Positions 37,026-50,374 are shown, counted from the first letter of the stretch. The stretch is DNA of 64,000 nt from Siphonodentalium dalli (GCA_032622095.1 CP136069.1:201300690-201364689), one strand, 5' to 3'. Numbers and translations: made by a program. The notes: a model not told the origin generated them from the sequence alone.

Positions 37026-38330
37026 TATCATTTAATTTCATTGGAAAGCTTGCTATAGGAATGCATTCCACGTATCCAAAGATCTGTGATGGTATGGATA
37101 TACGTTACGTGAAAAAAATAATAATTATGTGTATGTATATATGCACAATGTATACCCTGTATATGATGGCTGTGATTAATCTGCATTATTATTTTAGATA
37201 TATATCTTGATCGGTCCAAGATAAATTCCCCACAGATGTAAACGTACATGTCGCGCAGCCGCCACGAGGACGCTTAGTACACCAACAGAATCTATATACC
37301 CGGCGAAATGAAAACTTTTTCAATATCGTGCAGGGATACCTCCAACCCATTTCCATTGTTCATCGCGTGCATACTCCTGATGCGAACGGATAGGACTGGA
37401 TGAACACAACTGGTATTTCCATGTTTGGTTAACATATTATAAAGTTATTATACAATGGTGTGTGCAGTATGTGTTTTTCTTGTACTCGTCCAGGTTGTGA
37501 AAAGTCATATTGGACTCGACATTGCGTGTACAAGAAAAACTCATACTGTACAAAACATTGAATATTGACATTTTTATTATGTTTATCCAACTTTTGGGAA
37601 TACAACTTTAGTGGTTAGTTTTGGTATTTGTCGGCACTTAATTCTCTATTAAAGCCTGTATTGATAATCATAACGCATAATTTGGAACAGTAAACACGGA
37701 AATGAAAAGCAAAACTCAATTCGGAAGTGAAACATCTGCTAATCCTCCAGTGTTGCGCGCCCATCACAATTTCATCGATTCATTTCGCAAAAGTTAATTC
37801 GTGAGTCCCGATAAAAAAGTCATATTGCACACTTGGGAGTCCAATATGACATTCGGGAGTCCATATGACTTTTTCAAGGACTGTCACGTGGCGGCTTTTG
37901 CCCAATCGGAAATGGTATTAGTTAAGGGATGGATACTAATAAATACTTATCACCAAAGCTAAGACAATGTCAGTATTTGGTTTACGAACATCAGCTCTAT
38001 ATATAGATGGATGAAGCAAAATGCCTTATTTTGCGAATACAAATAAATGAATCTAACAGTTAATATCTCAATTATTCTCGTTTTCCATAATGACTGATAT
38101 AACGGTTTGGTGAGAAGTCTAACATAAACTGAACACCATGGGCACAAACAATTTTTTGTTTTTGTTTTTTTGTTGAAATTTTGGTACAAAAATAGTTTTC
38201 CGCACGTTCATATAAAACAACACTTTAAATTTGTGTTTCCTCACCAAGAATCATAAAAAAAACTTGTGCGACCGAATGTCAATGTCAGATAATAGTGGAC
38301 GTCTAATACAACCAGCGATGGCTAATTGGG
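37026..38330. other. Spacer with small hairpins
   Basis: Two short inverted repeats: CAGTATGTGTTTTTCTTGTA (near 37466) against TACAAGAAAAACTCATACTG (near 37530), and AAAAAGTCATATTG/AGTCCAATATGAC/CCATATGACTTTTT around 37815-37876. The motif AAAGTCATATTGGACTC also occurs between the arms of the first hairpin, linking both. No gene. Confidence 0.5.
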
Positions 38331-38916
38331 GAACAAATCGTCACTCACACATGTATTCGGGGAACAAGTCGTCACTCACACATGTATTCGGGGAACAAGT
38401 CGTCACTCACACATGTATTCGGGGAACAAGTCGTCACTCACACATGTATTCGGGGAACAAGTCGTCACTCACACATGTATTCGGGGAACAAGTCGTCACT
38501 CACACATGTATTCGGGGAACAAGTCGTCACTCACACATGTATTCGGGGAACAAGTCGTCACTCACACATGTATTCGGGGAACAAGTCGTCACTCACACAT
38601 GTATTCGGGGAACAAGTCGTCACTCACACATGTATTCGGGGAACAAATCGTCACTCACACATGTATTCGGGGAACAAGTCGTCACTCACACATGTATTCG
38701 GGGAACAATTCGTCACTCACACATGTATTCGGGGAACAAGTCGTCACTCACACATGTATTCGGGGAACAAATCGTCACTCACACATGTATTCGGGGAACA
38801 AGTCGTCACTCACACATGTATTCGGGGAACAAGTCGTCACTCACACATGTATTCGGGGAACAAGTCGTCACTCACACATGTATTCGGGGAACAAGTCGTC
38901 ACTCACACATGTATTC
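38331..38916 (+). repeat. 31-bp minisatellite, 19 copies
   Basis: Unit GAACAAGTCGTCACTCACAC plus ATGTATTCGGG, almost invariant (a few copies have AAATCG or AATTCG). Since 31 is not a multiple of three and the unit lacks stops in any phase, all three plus frames stay open for about 200 residues; each is a 31-residue super-repeat read from the same DNA. That explains the long frames without invoking a protein. Confidence 0.95.
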
Positions 38917-39339
38917 GAATTTTGTCATATAAATTTGAATCCATAAACACAATATGTGTGTTGTATACGACAGGACAATAATTATATGGGACACAGGAGC
39001 ATATTAATGTGATATTTTGAAGGCCATATTTTGACGTTAAATATAATAAGTTTCAGAACGTTGTAAATAATTGTCACCTTAGCAAACATTCCAATGGTCG
39101 CCGCTTATAAAGACCGTCCATGAGTCCGTCGCCAAAAAGTTAAAATAAAGAGCGTTCTCAATTATGGTGGATGTTATGTGGATGTCTACGATGCGCTGAT
39201 AGACGTGCCTTACAAATGATTGTGATTGCAAGTAATTGTTCCTGTTTCATTTGCATTGTAAGCTGAACATTAACTTAGGCAATTACAAAAAAATTGGTGT
39301 TAAATCGGATAGTGAATATTTTAATACATGTGTGGCTAT
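38917..39339. other. Unassigned spacer
   Basis: Nothing recognised. Confidence 0.5.
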
Positions 39340-40134
39340 ATTTAGTGAAGCGTATTTGTGTTCGGCGTATTACTTATCGATGATTTTGATGGTTTTCGGG
39401 ATGCCTCCGTGTATTACTTATCGATGATTTTGATGGTTCTCGGGATGCATCCGTATTACTTATCGATGATTTTGATGGTTTTCGGGATGCATCCGTGTAT
39501 TACTTATCGATGATGTTGATGGTTCTCGGGATGCATCCGTGTATTACTTATCGATGATGTTGATGGTTCTCGGGATGCATCCGTGTATTACTTATCGATG
39601 ATTTTGATGGTTCTCGGGATGCATCCGTATTACTTATCGATGATTTTGATGGTTTTCGGGATGCATCCGTGTATTACTTATCGATGATGTTGATGGTTCT
39701 CGGGATGCATCCGTGTATTACTTATCGATGATTTTGATGGTTTTCGGGATGCATCCGTGTATTACTTATCGATGATTTTGATGGTTTTCGGGATGCATCC
39801 GTGTATTACTTATCGATGATTTTGATGGTTTTCGGGATGCATCCGTATTACTTATCGATGATGTTGATGGTTCTCGGGATGCATCCGTATTACTTATCGA
39901 TGATGTTGATGGTTTTCGCGATGCATCCGTGTATTACTTATCGATGATTTTGATGGTTTTCGGGATGCATCCGTATTACTTATCGATGATTTTGATGGTT
40001 TTCGGGATGCATCCGTATTACTTATCGATGATTTTGATGGTTTTCGGGATGCATCCGTGTATTACTTATCGATGATGATGATGGTTCTCGGGATGCATCC
40101 GTATTACTTATCGATGATGTTGATGGTTCTCGGG
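39340..40134 (+). repeat. 42/44-bp minisatellite, left part
   Basis: About 18 copies of a unit with TATTACTTATCGATGATTTT and GATGGTTTTCGGGATGCATC. Two length classes exist: 44 bp (CCGTGTATTAC) and 42 bp (CCGTATTAC). Variants TTTTGATGG/TGTTGATGG and TTTTCGGG/TTCTCGGG are mixed along the array. Confidence 0.95.
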
Positions 40135-41066
40135 TAGTCCCAGTCTTCTTGTACTAAAACCAGCTAAGATATTGGGATGGCGATTTGCTGTTTTTAGTCC
40201 CAGCCCGCTTGCATACCAATCCTATCACACGAGTTACGCCCACGATCTGTGGCGGGAATCTGTGGTGTATTTTACTCGATTTACCTAATGAATCAATACA
40301 TGATGCTATATACATCGGAAAGAGAGACATATCATGGTCATAATGGTGTATAATAATCTAACTTTCATGTTAAATTACGCATAGAATATTCCGGTTGATT
40401 GTCACCAACATCGCTGTTTTTTCTGTTTGTTTACTTAACTGAAAGCCGAACTCAGGTTCCGAAGAACTTCGGCATTGTCCGGTGTTTGTTTTGGCCGAGA
40501 CGAATTTCGATACAAACAAAATGGCGGCCCCCATGATATTCTAATGGTCATTGTGTTTACACTGTTTTAAACTGTGAGATGGTTATAATTCCCGTAATTT
40601 ATTTAATGTATTACATTTATATCTTCAATATGTATTTAATCTATGTAATAATTTATTTATTGTCACGTATAATTACGATTACAATGGAGAATTCATCGTG
40701 CGTGGTTGATTGAAAATCTACGGAATATTTTCACCGGAAAATGCCGAACGCAGTTCGCAAGGTCAACTGAGTTCGCATACTTTAAAAAATATGTAAACAC
40801 TGCGGCAAAAGTTTCTTTTCACATTAAATTACCGCTTTCAATTCACAACCGATGTGGGTTTCAGATCAAATAGCATGTCTTCTGCGGAAACTATCCGTTT
40901 ATTGTAGCAATTGTGATATTTTATTTCATATAATTGTGGTTTTATTTGAGCGGGTCACTAACGATTAACTCGTGTCAAAGGAGACCATGGGCCTGGAACT
41001 CGGACTAAAGACCGGCACCTCCATCCCAATATCTTAGCCGGTTTTAGTACGAGAAGACTTGGACTA
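40135..41066. mobile_element. MULE-like non-autonomous element, 932 bp
   Basis: Terminal inverted repeats of about 46 bp with few mismatches: left starts TAGTCCCAGTCTTCTTGTAC and runs to GATATTGGGATGG; right ends CTCGTACTAAAACC-complement and TTGGACTA. Flanks are a 9-bp direct repeat GTTCTCGGG (40126-40134 and 41067-41075). Long inverted ends with 9-bp duplication fit Mutator-like elements. Because the flank is a tandem array, the duplication length could be 8 or 9. The interior (with a CGAACTCAGGTTCCGAAGAA segment) has no transposase frame. Confidence 0.82.
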
Positions 41067-41580
41067 GTTCTCGGGGTGCATCCGTGTATTACTTATCGAT
41101 GATTTTGATGGTTTTCGGGATGCATCCGTATTACTTATCGATGATTTTGATGGTTTTCGGGATGCATCCGTATTACTTATCGATGATTTTGATGGTTTTC
41201 GGGATGCATCCGTGTATTACTTATCGATGATTTTGATGGTTTTCGGGATGCATCCGTATTATTTATCGATGATGTTGATGGTTCTCGGGATGCATCCGTG
41301 TATTACATATCGATGATGTTGATGGTTTTCGGTATGCATCCGTGTATTACTTATCGATGATTTTGATGGTTTTCGGGATGCATCCGTGGATTACTTATCG
41401 ATGATGTTGATGGTTCTCGGGATGCATCCGTGTATTACATATCGATGATGTTGATGGTTTTCGGGATGCATCCGTGTATTACTTATCGATGATGTTGATG
41501 GTTTTCGGGATGATTTTGATGGTTTTCGGGATGATTTTGATGGTTTTCGGGATGATTTTGATGGGTTTCGCGATGCATCC
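41067..41580 (+). repeat. 42/44-bp minisatellite, right part
   Basis: About 12 more copies after the insertion. Near 41500-41575 a shorter derivative of about 21 bp (TTTTGATGGTTTTCGGGATGA) is itself repeated four times, a deletion product of the unit. Confidence 0.93.
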
Positions 41581-43503
41581 GTGATACGAATGATGGTGAT
41601 TACAAGTATTTCTGATTTTAATATTCGTTCAGGTCCAGCTCCAGGTTTTATAAAACTTCTACACATTTAGATTATACAAGACAGTAAAGATGAAAGTCGG
41701 TGGTTTATAACCATAGGCCGCTTATATTAATACTGTGCTGGGATGAAGTACTAATACTAATTATATCATAAGAAAACACACCCCATGTGTAACATGGCCG
41801 ATTATAGTACTCGAAATGTTAAGTCCTGTAGATTACACGTGTATAACTGTTGTATCCCTGGGATGGGTTTACCCCAATATATATCACTCAGTCGGAAATG
41901 CGTCTAAATTTTAGTAAGACATTCGAATGGGACATATGTAGACTCTAGATACGACATAGGTAATGTGAACCATGTGATAAACATAATCTCGTGCACCAAA
42001 TTGTACAACGAAGCGATGGATCAATATTGACCGAAGACCCTAGATACGCTATCGCCATTCGCATTTCATATAAATGAGAGAGACATATCGTCCGAGCATT
42101 ATTTCGTTCCATACTTTTGTCCAGTTTTCGAAGAACCCTGGTAAGGTGAGTCTGTTTTCTCTTGTGTTCAACTTAAAGAAGGCGCGATTTGCAAACAAAT
42201 CTCAATTTCAAATTATCAATTTAATGGAAAAATCAGGATCCTTTTTAATCAATGCTATATATTATTATAGCAATACCTGTTTTCCTTTAATCATTTTAGA
42301 ACTAGTTGTTGGAGTAACAGTCAACATAAAATCAAACTTATGTCTGAACAGATGAATCAGTATTGAGTGTTTATGCATACCCGACTTTTGCAAACGTTGG
42401 TGAATAATATGTATTTTGTTCTATGTTGCTTTGGTCCGTCATGCGATACAAACGGTTCTGTAATTGGCCATGAACAACTCACATATGCAATGAAAATATT
42501 GAATGTATTTTCTCGCATACCTTCATGTTCAGTTAAGGGGGAGATGCACGTTTTGCATAAATCACAGTAAATCCAGCCAGAAATGGCAAGTGATTTTCAA
42601 CAAAGAATTTCTCTGGATCTACCTGGTGAAAAATCTTGAATTTTACATATAATAATTTTCATTATATATAGAATCAGAGCAATTATAACGAGACAATAAC
42701 AATAATGGATTTTAATACATTTGAGAGGTTGAACAGATTTGTTTCGTTTTTGTCCCTTTAGGTACCGAGAACTGCCAGAATTTTTTTTAATTTGAAACAA
42801 CATGTCAACCATCAAATAGCTTATTGTCTTGACTCCATGAGAGGAGGCTTCATTTGTATCATAATGTTGAGTTAGCTTTTTAATTGCATATTATAGCACC
42901 ATACCCCATGTATTATAATGAAGAATAAAGCAGTCACACATATGCCAGCCCAGTGAAAACAAATGTTCAAATGTGGTGCTGTCCACTCAAGCAGGGAGCA
43001 ATCAACAGAAATTAGGCCACAGTGTTAAGAGATATGGTGGTCAGATTTAACTTGGTTATGAACCCATGACCCAGAACTCAACTGAGCCCAATTTTCCAAT
43101 GACCAACAAGCGTGGCATGAAAATTCTCAATAATAAAAAAATATTTATGGTAGTTGTCTTTCTGAATGAAAATAATCATTTAATTTCATGAATCAAGAAA
43201 AATAAAGTCTCCTCTCATAGTCTTCAGATATGATATCATGTATATATGAAATGCACTTTCTAACAAAATCTGTTTTACAGTAATTCTCGGTACCTGAACA
43301 CAGTAAAATTTTAAAGATTTGTCATGCCATAAAAGTAAAGTAAATGAGATTATAATAACCAAATGTCCAATGGTTCTTATGTATGGTACCACAATAATCT
43401 CTTGTACAAAATTTCACAAAGATATTCCTGACAGATTTAGAGAAAATACATTTTGAAATACCAGGAAATTTTGGCAAAACGTGCGTCTGACCCTTAAACA
43501 AAC
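41581..43503. other. Unassigned spacer
   Basis: Only short frames without domains. Confidence 0.45.
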
Positions 43504-43513
43504 ACTAACGCTG

Positions 43514-46500
43514 GGTGTGACTAATTAGTGCCTGAGCAAGCCCGTGCAAGCCCGGACACGCCCGGACACACCCGGTCAAGCCCGGGCGGCCCGGGCAGCC
43601 ACATGGGCCCACGGACAGTGTAATGTGATGGCTTATGGTAGTAGGATTCAAAATAAGCATAGATTATTAAAACTGACTTGCGATGTCACCCACCGGCCGG
43701 TTTATTAACCCTTTAAATGCCGATATTGACTAAAATAAGTCCAGGCACACAGGGACCAGATCAGATTATATATTGATGGCTAATGGTAGCGAGGCACTTA
43801 CTAAAGGTATACTTTGAAGATTGACTCGCCATCTCGTTCACGGCCGGCTCCATTAACCCCTAAAATGACGATATGCACCAGAAGAACATAGGAGAGCCCG
43901 GGCAAGCCAGGGCAGCCACTTGGGCCCATGTACAACATAACATGATGCCATATGGTAGTGTGATACATACTAAGTATAGGTGCGAACGCTTAGTTGATGT
44001 GTCATCCACCGCCGATTTGATTAACCCTTTAAATTCCGATATTGGTTAAATAGTGGAATAGATTAGTAACAAAATTGTTCACTTTATGACTAAAGTATGA
44101 AATGTTGCACATATGTACATATTCACATACTAATTGATATTAGGTATGGAACCACGCTGAAATTTCACTTTAACTCCTCTTTTAAGTAGGCATATACAGT
44201 ACGAATGACTCTGCGAGATATATTGATTCATTTTTAGGCCAAAATTGGAAACACCCACGTCCAAGTGGAAAATTTTAGACATTTTTTTCACTAATATGTT
44301 CTATATCAGTTTCAGCTGTTTGGAGCTGGTTGAGAATTTGACTTTATTTTGTGATGTTCATGTTAATTGATCATTGTAGCAATGAAATATGTCATTCGTG
44401 GGGTTCCATCCCCTTAAAATCCTTAAAAATTCTAATTTTACATAATTCAGTATACAATTTCACCAAAAATCATAAATTTGATCCTAGTCACATTTCAACA
44501 AGAAATGAGAAGAACTGCACAAAGCAAGTGATGCATACCATTACTTGTGACAATATTAACCAAGTGGAATCAAAATGTTCACTTCGGCTAAAAATGGCTG
44601 TCAAACTGGCGGCCAACATATTGAAAATGGTAAATATGATCCCAGTGTGCCATACACTCGCTTGTACACAAGTTGTGGTTGATGTATAAAATTGGATATT
44701 ATGTCGTAAATGCATTGAATTCTAACATGATGCATCTTTGTTAAGTGTTACGATTACAGTACCAAAATATTGGAATTTTCTCTCAAAATTCTAACTTATC
44801 AGGCTTGGACTATTTGGAACTATCTTTGGTATTTATTGATTTAATCCGTCGTAAATGCATCACATTGAGGCGTTGTTATAAAAGCATACTCAAGATGGCT
44901 TGCAAAATGTCCACAAAATTTTATAGAAAAGTTGGTATTTTTACATATATCCCGAACATTATTCTCTACTATTCTGTAAAGGTAGCAAATTGTGATTCAC
45001 TTTGTTATTAAACATGCTAATTAATCAACTGGCAACAAAATATTCCATTCTCGTTGTCCCTTTACCTCGTGGGGCATGACTATTGATTTTAAATGATGCA
45101 TAATGTAATTTTGCCTAAAACTTCTTATGGGATTCTGAATTTCTGACCATGTTTTTGAGCGGAAATGAGCAGAACTCTGAAAATGAACTGAGAGGGCATA
45201 AGTATATGCTTACTCTGGCCCAATAACAGCCATGTGTAACCATTATATGAGAGTGGGTGCAAGACCAGGTAACAACAGGCCTTTTAGAAAGTCAAACAAG
45301 GAGATTAGTGAAAAGCTGCTTAATAACATCAAATTATGGGCCATTGGCATCAAGGTTGATTGACTAATGTCACGAATGCCATTTCCTCCATTGCAAGCAT
45401 GTCAACAAACATTAAACCGAGCCTAACTATGCTTATTAAAATCAGCGTCATGACTCGGAACTCGGCTTCAATCTTCACGAGTTGTGGCATTCAGATCTTT
45501 GATAATTCAACTGGCATGCCGTTGAGGCAAGAAGTATTCAAAAGTACCCCACTGACATTCTATCAAATTTACTAGCTAGATCGCCAATAGCCTAATTCAT
45601 TAATACCACTTATTGGATATATTTTTGCGTGCTCTACTATAGGTATAACACCACATTACTATGGGTATAATATCTTTCTGCTAGAGATCAACACACTTTC
45701 CACTATATGTATACATGTATAAATTCCGACGAATTTCCCAATTGAAAGTGATCTACCCACATTATAGTTTGGAATAATACGATACGAAAAAATAATTCCA
45801 TGCTCTCCTGATCCACATCGTCGTTTAAGGGGTCAATGAACCGGCTGTGAACGAGATGTCGAGTCAGTATTCGCAACTACGTTCGTTTAGCCAATATCGA
45901 CATTAAAGGGTTAATCAAACCGGTGATGGGTGGCACGGAAAGTAACTTTTCACAGCCTATGCATCCTATACTACCATACCGAATCATGTTATACTGTCTA
46001 CGGGTCCATGCCCCCCCCCCCCCCGCGATTGCCCAAAATATATCGCGATCTTCTAACCTATACCGCCATTTAAGGGGTTAATGAACCCGCCCATGAACGA
46101 GTTGGCGATTCAATCTTCACCGTTTAAATTTTGCAAGTGCATCACTATCGTTAGTCGTCAACATAGAGTGTGATCTGCTCTCTGAATCCGCCCAGGCTCT
46201 CGCCAAGTCCCGGGTTCTTTTAGTGGAGTAGATTAAGTTCAGTTTCCAAGGCAATTGTTCAAATTGTAAATAAAGCATGAAAGTTTGCTCATATGTACAC
46301 ATTCACTAACTTATTGATATTACATATGAAGCTTCTCTGAAATTTAACTTTAATTTTCCGAATTTAAAGAGCGTTTCGTGATTATATAATTTATTAAATG
46401 TCGCAATTAATCTTACCATGAAAATTGCGATTTAAAATTAGACATATACAGTAAGTATGACTCTGCTAGATATAATGCCACATGTTTATGGCACAATTGG

Positions 46501-48586
46501 AACTCCCCGTCCAAGATGGCCGTCAAAATGACAGCTGAAAGAGGACAATTTGGCTTTTTTTCACCAATATGTTCTAGATCAGTTTAAGCTGTAAAATGAT
46601 GTAACTGGTTCGGAAATATTTTGTATTTTTTATGTTAACTGATTATTGAAGCATTGAAATATGCCATTCGTGGGATCCCGGTCCATTCCGATCCCTCAAT
46701 AATTCGATTTTTACAGAATTTAGTATGAAATTTCACCAAAAATCACCGTTAGGATTCTAGTCATATTTTAAGAATAAATGGACAGATCTGTGCACAGTAA
46801 GTGAGGCAATCCATTGGTTATGAATATTTCAACTCAATGGAACAAAAATGGTCACATGTTATTGGGCCAGAGGAGGCATATAATTATAGCCCTTTCAGAT
46901 TATTTTCAGATTTCTGCTCAAAACATGGCCAGAATCCGATAAGAAGTTTTCAGCTAAATTACATTTTGCATCATTTAAAATGGAATTGCCATGCCCCATA
47001 AGGTACAGGGACAACCAGCATAGAACAGTTAGTTGTCAGTTGATTCAGTAGCATGTTTAATAGCCAAGCGAATCACAATTTGCTACCTTTGCAGAAGACC
47101 TGAGAAATAATGAATATATGTGAAAATATCAACTTTTTTCTATCAATTTTTTTGGACATTTTGCAAGCGATATTGATTATTTTTTTTCTAAAAACACCTC
47201 AATGTGATGCATCTAAGAAATATTAAATCAATAAATACAAAAGATAGTTCCAAATAGTCCAAGCCTGATAAGAGAAAATTACAATATTTTGGTAACATAA
47301 TCGTAATACTTAACAAAGATGCATCATAAATGTTTGTGTTCAATGTACCAATTGTTTGCATCAACAACAACCTTTTTTAAAGCGATTGTATGGCACACTG
47401 GGACCATATTTACCATTTTCCATATTTTGGCCGCCATTCTGACAGCCATTTTTAGCCAAAGTAACAATTTTGATTCTATTGGGTTAATATTGTCACAAGT
47501 AAAGGTATGCATCACTTCCATTGTGCAGTTCTGCTCATTTCTTGTTGAAATGTAACTAGGATACAATTTATAATGTTTTGTGAAATTTTATACTGAATTC
47601 TGTAAAAATCGAGTTTTAAGGATTTCAAGGGGATGGAACCCCATGAATGACATATTGCATCGCTATAATGATCAGTTAACATGAACATAACAAAATAGAG
47701 TAAAATTCTCAAGCAGTTCCAAAAAGCTGAAACTGATATAGAATATGTTAGTGAAAAAATGTCAAATTTTCCACTTACGGCTGCCATTTTGAGGGCCCCC
47801 ATGGACGGGGGGAGGGGTTCCAATTTTGGCCTAAAATGTATCAATATATATCGCAGAGTCATACTTACTGTATATGCCTAATTTTTAATTGCATATTCCA
47901 TGGGAAGAGTATATAATTATGAAAGGCTCTTTAAATTCGGGAAATCCCTTAAAAGAGGGGTTAAAGTGAAATTTCAGCGTGGTTCCATACCTACTATCAA
48001 TTTAGCGTGTGAATATGTACATATGTGCAAAATTTCATACGTTAGTAATAAAGTGAACAATTTTGTTACTAATCTATTCCACTATTTAGTCAATATCGGA
48101 ATTTAAAGCGTTAATAAAACCGGCGGTGGATGACACAGCAAATAAACGTTCGCATCCTATACTTAGTATGTATCCCACTACCATATGACATCATATCATG
48201 TTGTCCATGGGCCCATGGGGCTGCCCGAGCTCTCCTATGTTCTTCTGGTGCATATCGCCATTTAAGGGGTTAATGAACCCGGTCGTGAACGAGATGGCTA
48301 GTGAATCTTCACAGTATACCTTTAGTAAGTACCTCACTACCATTAGTCATCAACATATAATCTGATCGGGTCCCTGTGTGCCCGCACTCTCCCGGGTTCT
48401 TTTAGTCAATATCGGCATTTAATGGGTTAATTAAGCCGCCGGTGGATGACACAGCAAGTCAATTTTCATAATATATCATACCATAAGCCTTCACATACGA
48501 CTGTCCGCGGGCCCATGTGGCTGCCCGGGCCCGCCTGGGCTTGACCGGGCGTGTCCGGCCATTCCCGGGCACTAATTAGTCACACC
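43514..48586. mobile_element. Large foldback-type element with long inverted arms, about 5.07 kb
   Basis: Ends are GGTGTGACTAATTAGTGCC (43514) and its complement (ending 48586), flanked by ACTAACGCTG and ACTAACGTTG, a 10-bp duplication with one mismatch. The arms (about 43514-45230 and 46850-48586) are inverted copies with moderate divergence: GC-rich termini rich in CCCGGGC, then blocks with TTAAGGGGTTAATGAACC, then a body containing GGCCAAAATTGGAA and TTTCAGCTGTTTGGA (near 44240-44330, mirrored near 47700-47830). The middle (45600-46850) contains another partial copy of the terminal and arm sequence, so it is nested or rearranged. No transposase recognised. A MULE or foldback assignment is inference. 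Confidence 0.75.
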
Positions 48587-48611
48587 ACTAACGTTGTGAT
48601 TTACATGCGTT

Positions 48612-48770
48612 TAGAACCTGTTGTCGATAATATACGTTTTCGATAATATACGTTGTCGATTATATACGTTGTCGATCATATACGTTGTCGACCATATACG
48701 TTGTCGATCATATACGTTGTCGATAATTATATAAGTTGTCGATAATTATATACGTTGTCGCTAATCCGTA
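48612..48770 (+). repeat. Short tandem repeat of ACGTTGTCGAT(N)AT
   Basis: About eight units of 17-23 bp (ATACGTTGTCGATCATAT and variants) with irregular length, just outside the large foldback element. Confidence 0.85.
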
Positions 48771-50093
48771 ATTCACACCATTTTTGTTTTTGCGATAAGG
48801 TTTTTGGTTTTGCCCTCTGGCAGTCGTTGGCTCTTCGCCACCACGCAGGCACACATTTGTATTTGCAGGTGGACGTCGCTTTCATATTAAAGTAGAAGGC
48901 AAATACGTGCCTTGTTTACGGTCGTAGACAAACACGTGCCTCGTTTGTGACAATTATAGACGTTAACGGTAAAATTTCGTTTTGGTAGCTTCACATAACG
49001 AGGAAGTTACCAAATTCGTTTTGGGAACTTCTCATAACGAGTTTGGTGCGATCTTACGATCTACTTGTACTGGCTTTAGGCTAAAGGTGCTGTTAATACA
49101 TCATAGCCTCGCTACAGGGCGTCTCACCCCCTAGATCAAGCCATGAATCTCTACTACAGCTACGCTCGTGGCGACCAGACTCCAATGGTTCAAAACCTGG
49201 GAAATGTTCGATGTTTGTGACATGGAGATCTATAAGTTTATAACATTGCACAAACAGTGCAATATATGTCTTAGTTAATATCATTTCGGAATATGGTTTT
49301 CTTGTGATAACATATATATCATATGTGAAGATAAACAGCTGTTGTTATATTACTATAAAATACGTTGGTTATCAGGGCTTGATATAGTACTATACTATAC
49401 ATTGGTTAGCATGTGTTGTTATATTACTATAATACATATTGGTTATCAAGACTAATGATCTGTTCCCTTCAAATTTAAACATTATATGTTTTGAAAATTC
49501 ACAAATGGGGCTCATCCTTAATCCGTATCGTTGATTATTAACTGGAACTCGTTATCAGGGATGATTGATGGTGGTAATTCGAGTGACTTCACACCTTCAT
49601 CGATAACTTTTAACCTTTCCATGACTGGAGCTTTCTGAAATGTGTCGACTTAATGAGACTACAACTATGAGTATTGGATATTAACGGCTTCCAATTGTAA
49701 CTTTGTACATTTAGCATTTTTTTTAAACAAGGATACTATCCAAACTATGCGTAGTGCATATACGTGTTTAGGTCCAAGAAGACTAAAAGCTCTTGTTGGG
49801 ATTACAAGTCGGAAACAATAAAGTCGGTACATGGGTTTAAAATAGCATTTGCAATTAACACTATGTACTGTAACATTGAGATATATTCTTATTGCATTTC
49901 ATGTCATTACATTTTTACTTGACGATTGAGCTTATATTAATATTGTGATCGCCTTTGTAAAACAAACGCAGTGATTTGACTGATCTTGAGAAAGGAACAC
50001 ATTCCGACAAATAAAAAGCAACACACGGACAACTCCTTAAATGTATAGATATTCTAATGTATGTATATCAACAGATTCCATTCCTGGCTAGAC
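48771..50093. other. Spacer upstream of the TSP1 gene
   Basis: Contains a small repeat (TTGTTATATTACTATAA and GTTGGTTATCA, 49330-49450). The promoter and first non-coding exon of the TSP1 gene may lie here, but no core promoter can be identified. A possible 3' splice site (ATATCAACAG at 50065-50074) lies 20 bases before the proposed start codon. Confidence 0.4.
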
Positions 50094-50223
50094 ATGTTGG
50101 CGATATTAATAGTCATTTGTTGGGTGACCATAGCAACAGGAGAAACGTCACACTACACAGGACAGGCAAGGGATGATTCTGCCGGCAACGAACGTACTGA
50201 CACCGCAAACGTCAGAGCAGGAT
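50094..50223 (+). CDS. TSP1 gene, signal-peptide exon
   Basis: This exon probably starts the secreted protein. From ATG at 50094 (G at -3) it reads MLAILIVICWVTIATG, a hydrophobic leader with a likely cleavage after Thr-Gly, then a hydrophilic ETSHYTGQARDD segment. An upstream in-frame ATG at 50061 is in a poorer context. The exon ends at 50223 before GTAAGT, after the first base of a codon (phase 1), matching the phase-1 acceptor of the first TSP1 exon at 51388; joining gives ...VRAG-F-GSPW. Linking it to the TSP1 exons is inference from strand, phase and proximity. A 5' untranslated exon upstream is possible. Confidence 0.6.
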
Positions 50224-50374
50224 GTAAGTTGACATATAAATATATGCTTCAACACTTAGACCACAACATGGCTATAACAGCTAACGACACTTGCAAATGT
50301 GAGCTTGCAAGAATAACTATAGTGGTATTCAGTAAAATTACCATTTGAATTTAATATTATACGGATGTGCAGAG

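Noticed and set aside
38231-38981. Three overlapping frames of about 200-233 residues as a repeat protein gene
   Set aside because: All are explained by a 31-bp minisatellite with no stop in any phase; there is no splice, leader or domain support.
38331-41580. CRISPR array
   Set aside because: Units are directly adjacent with no unique spacers, and the context is eukaryotic.
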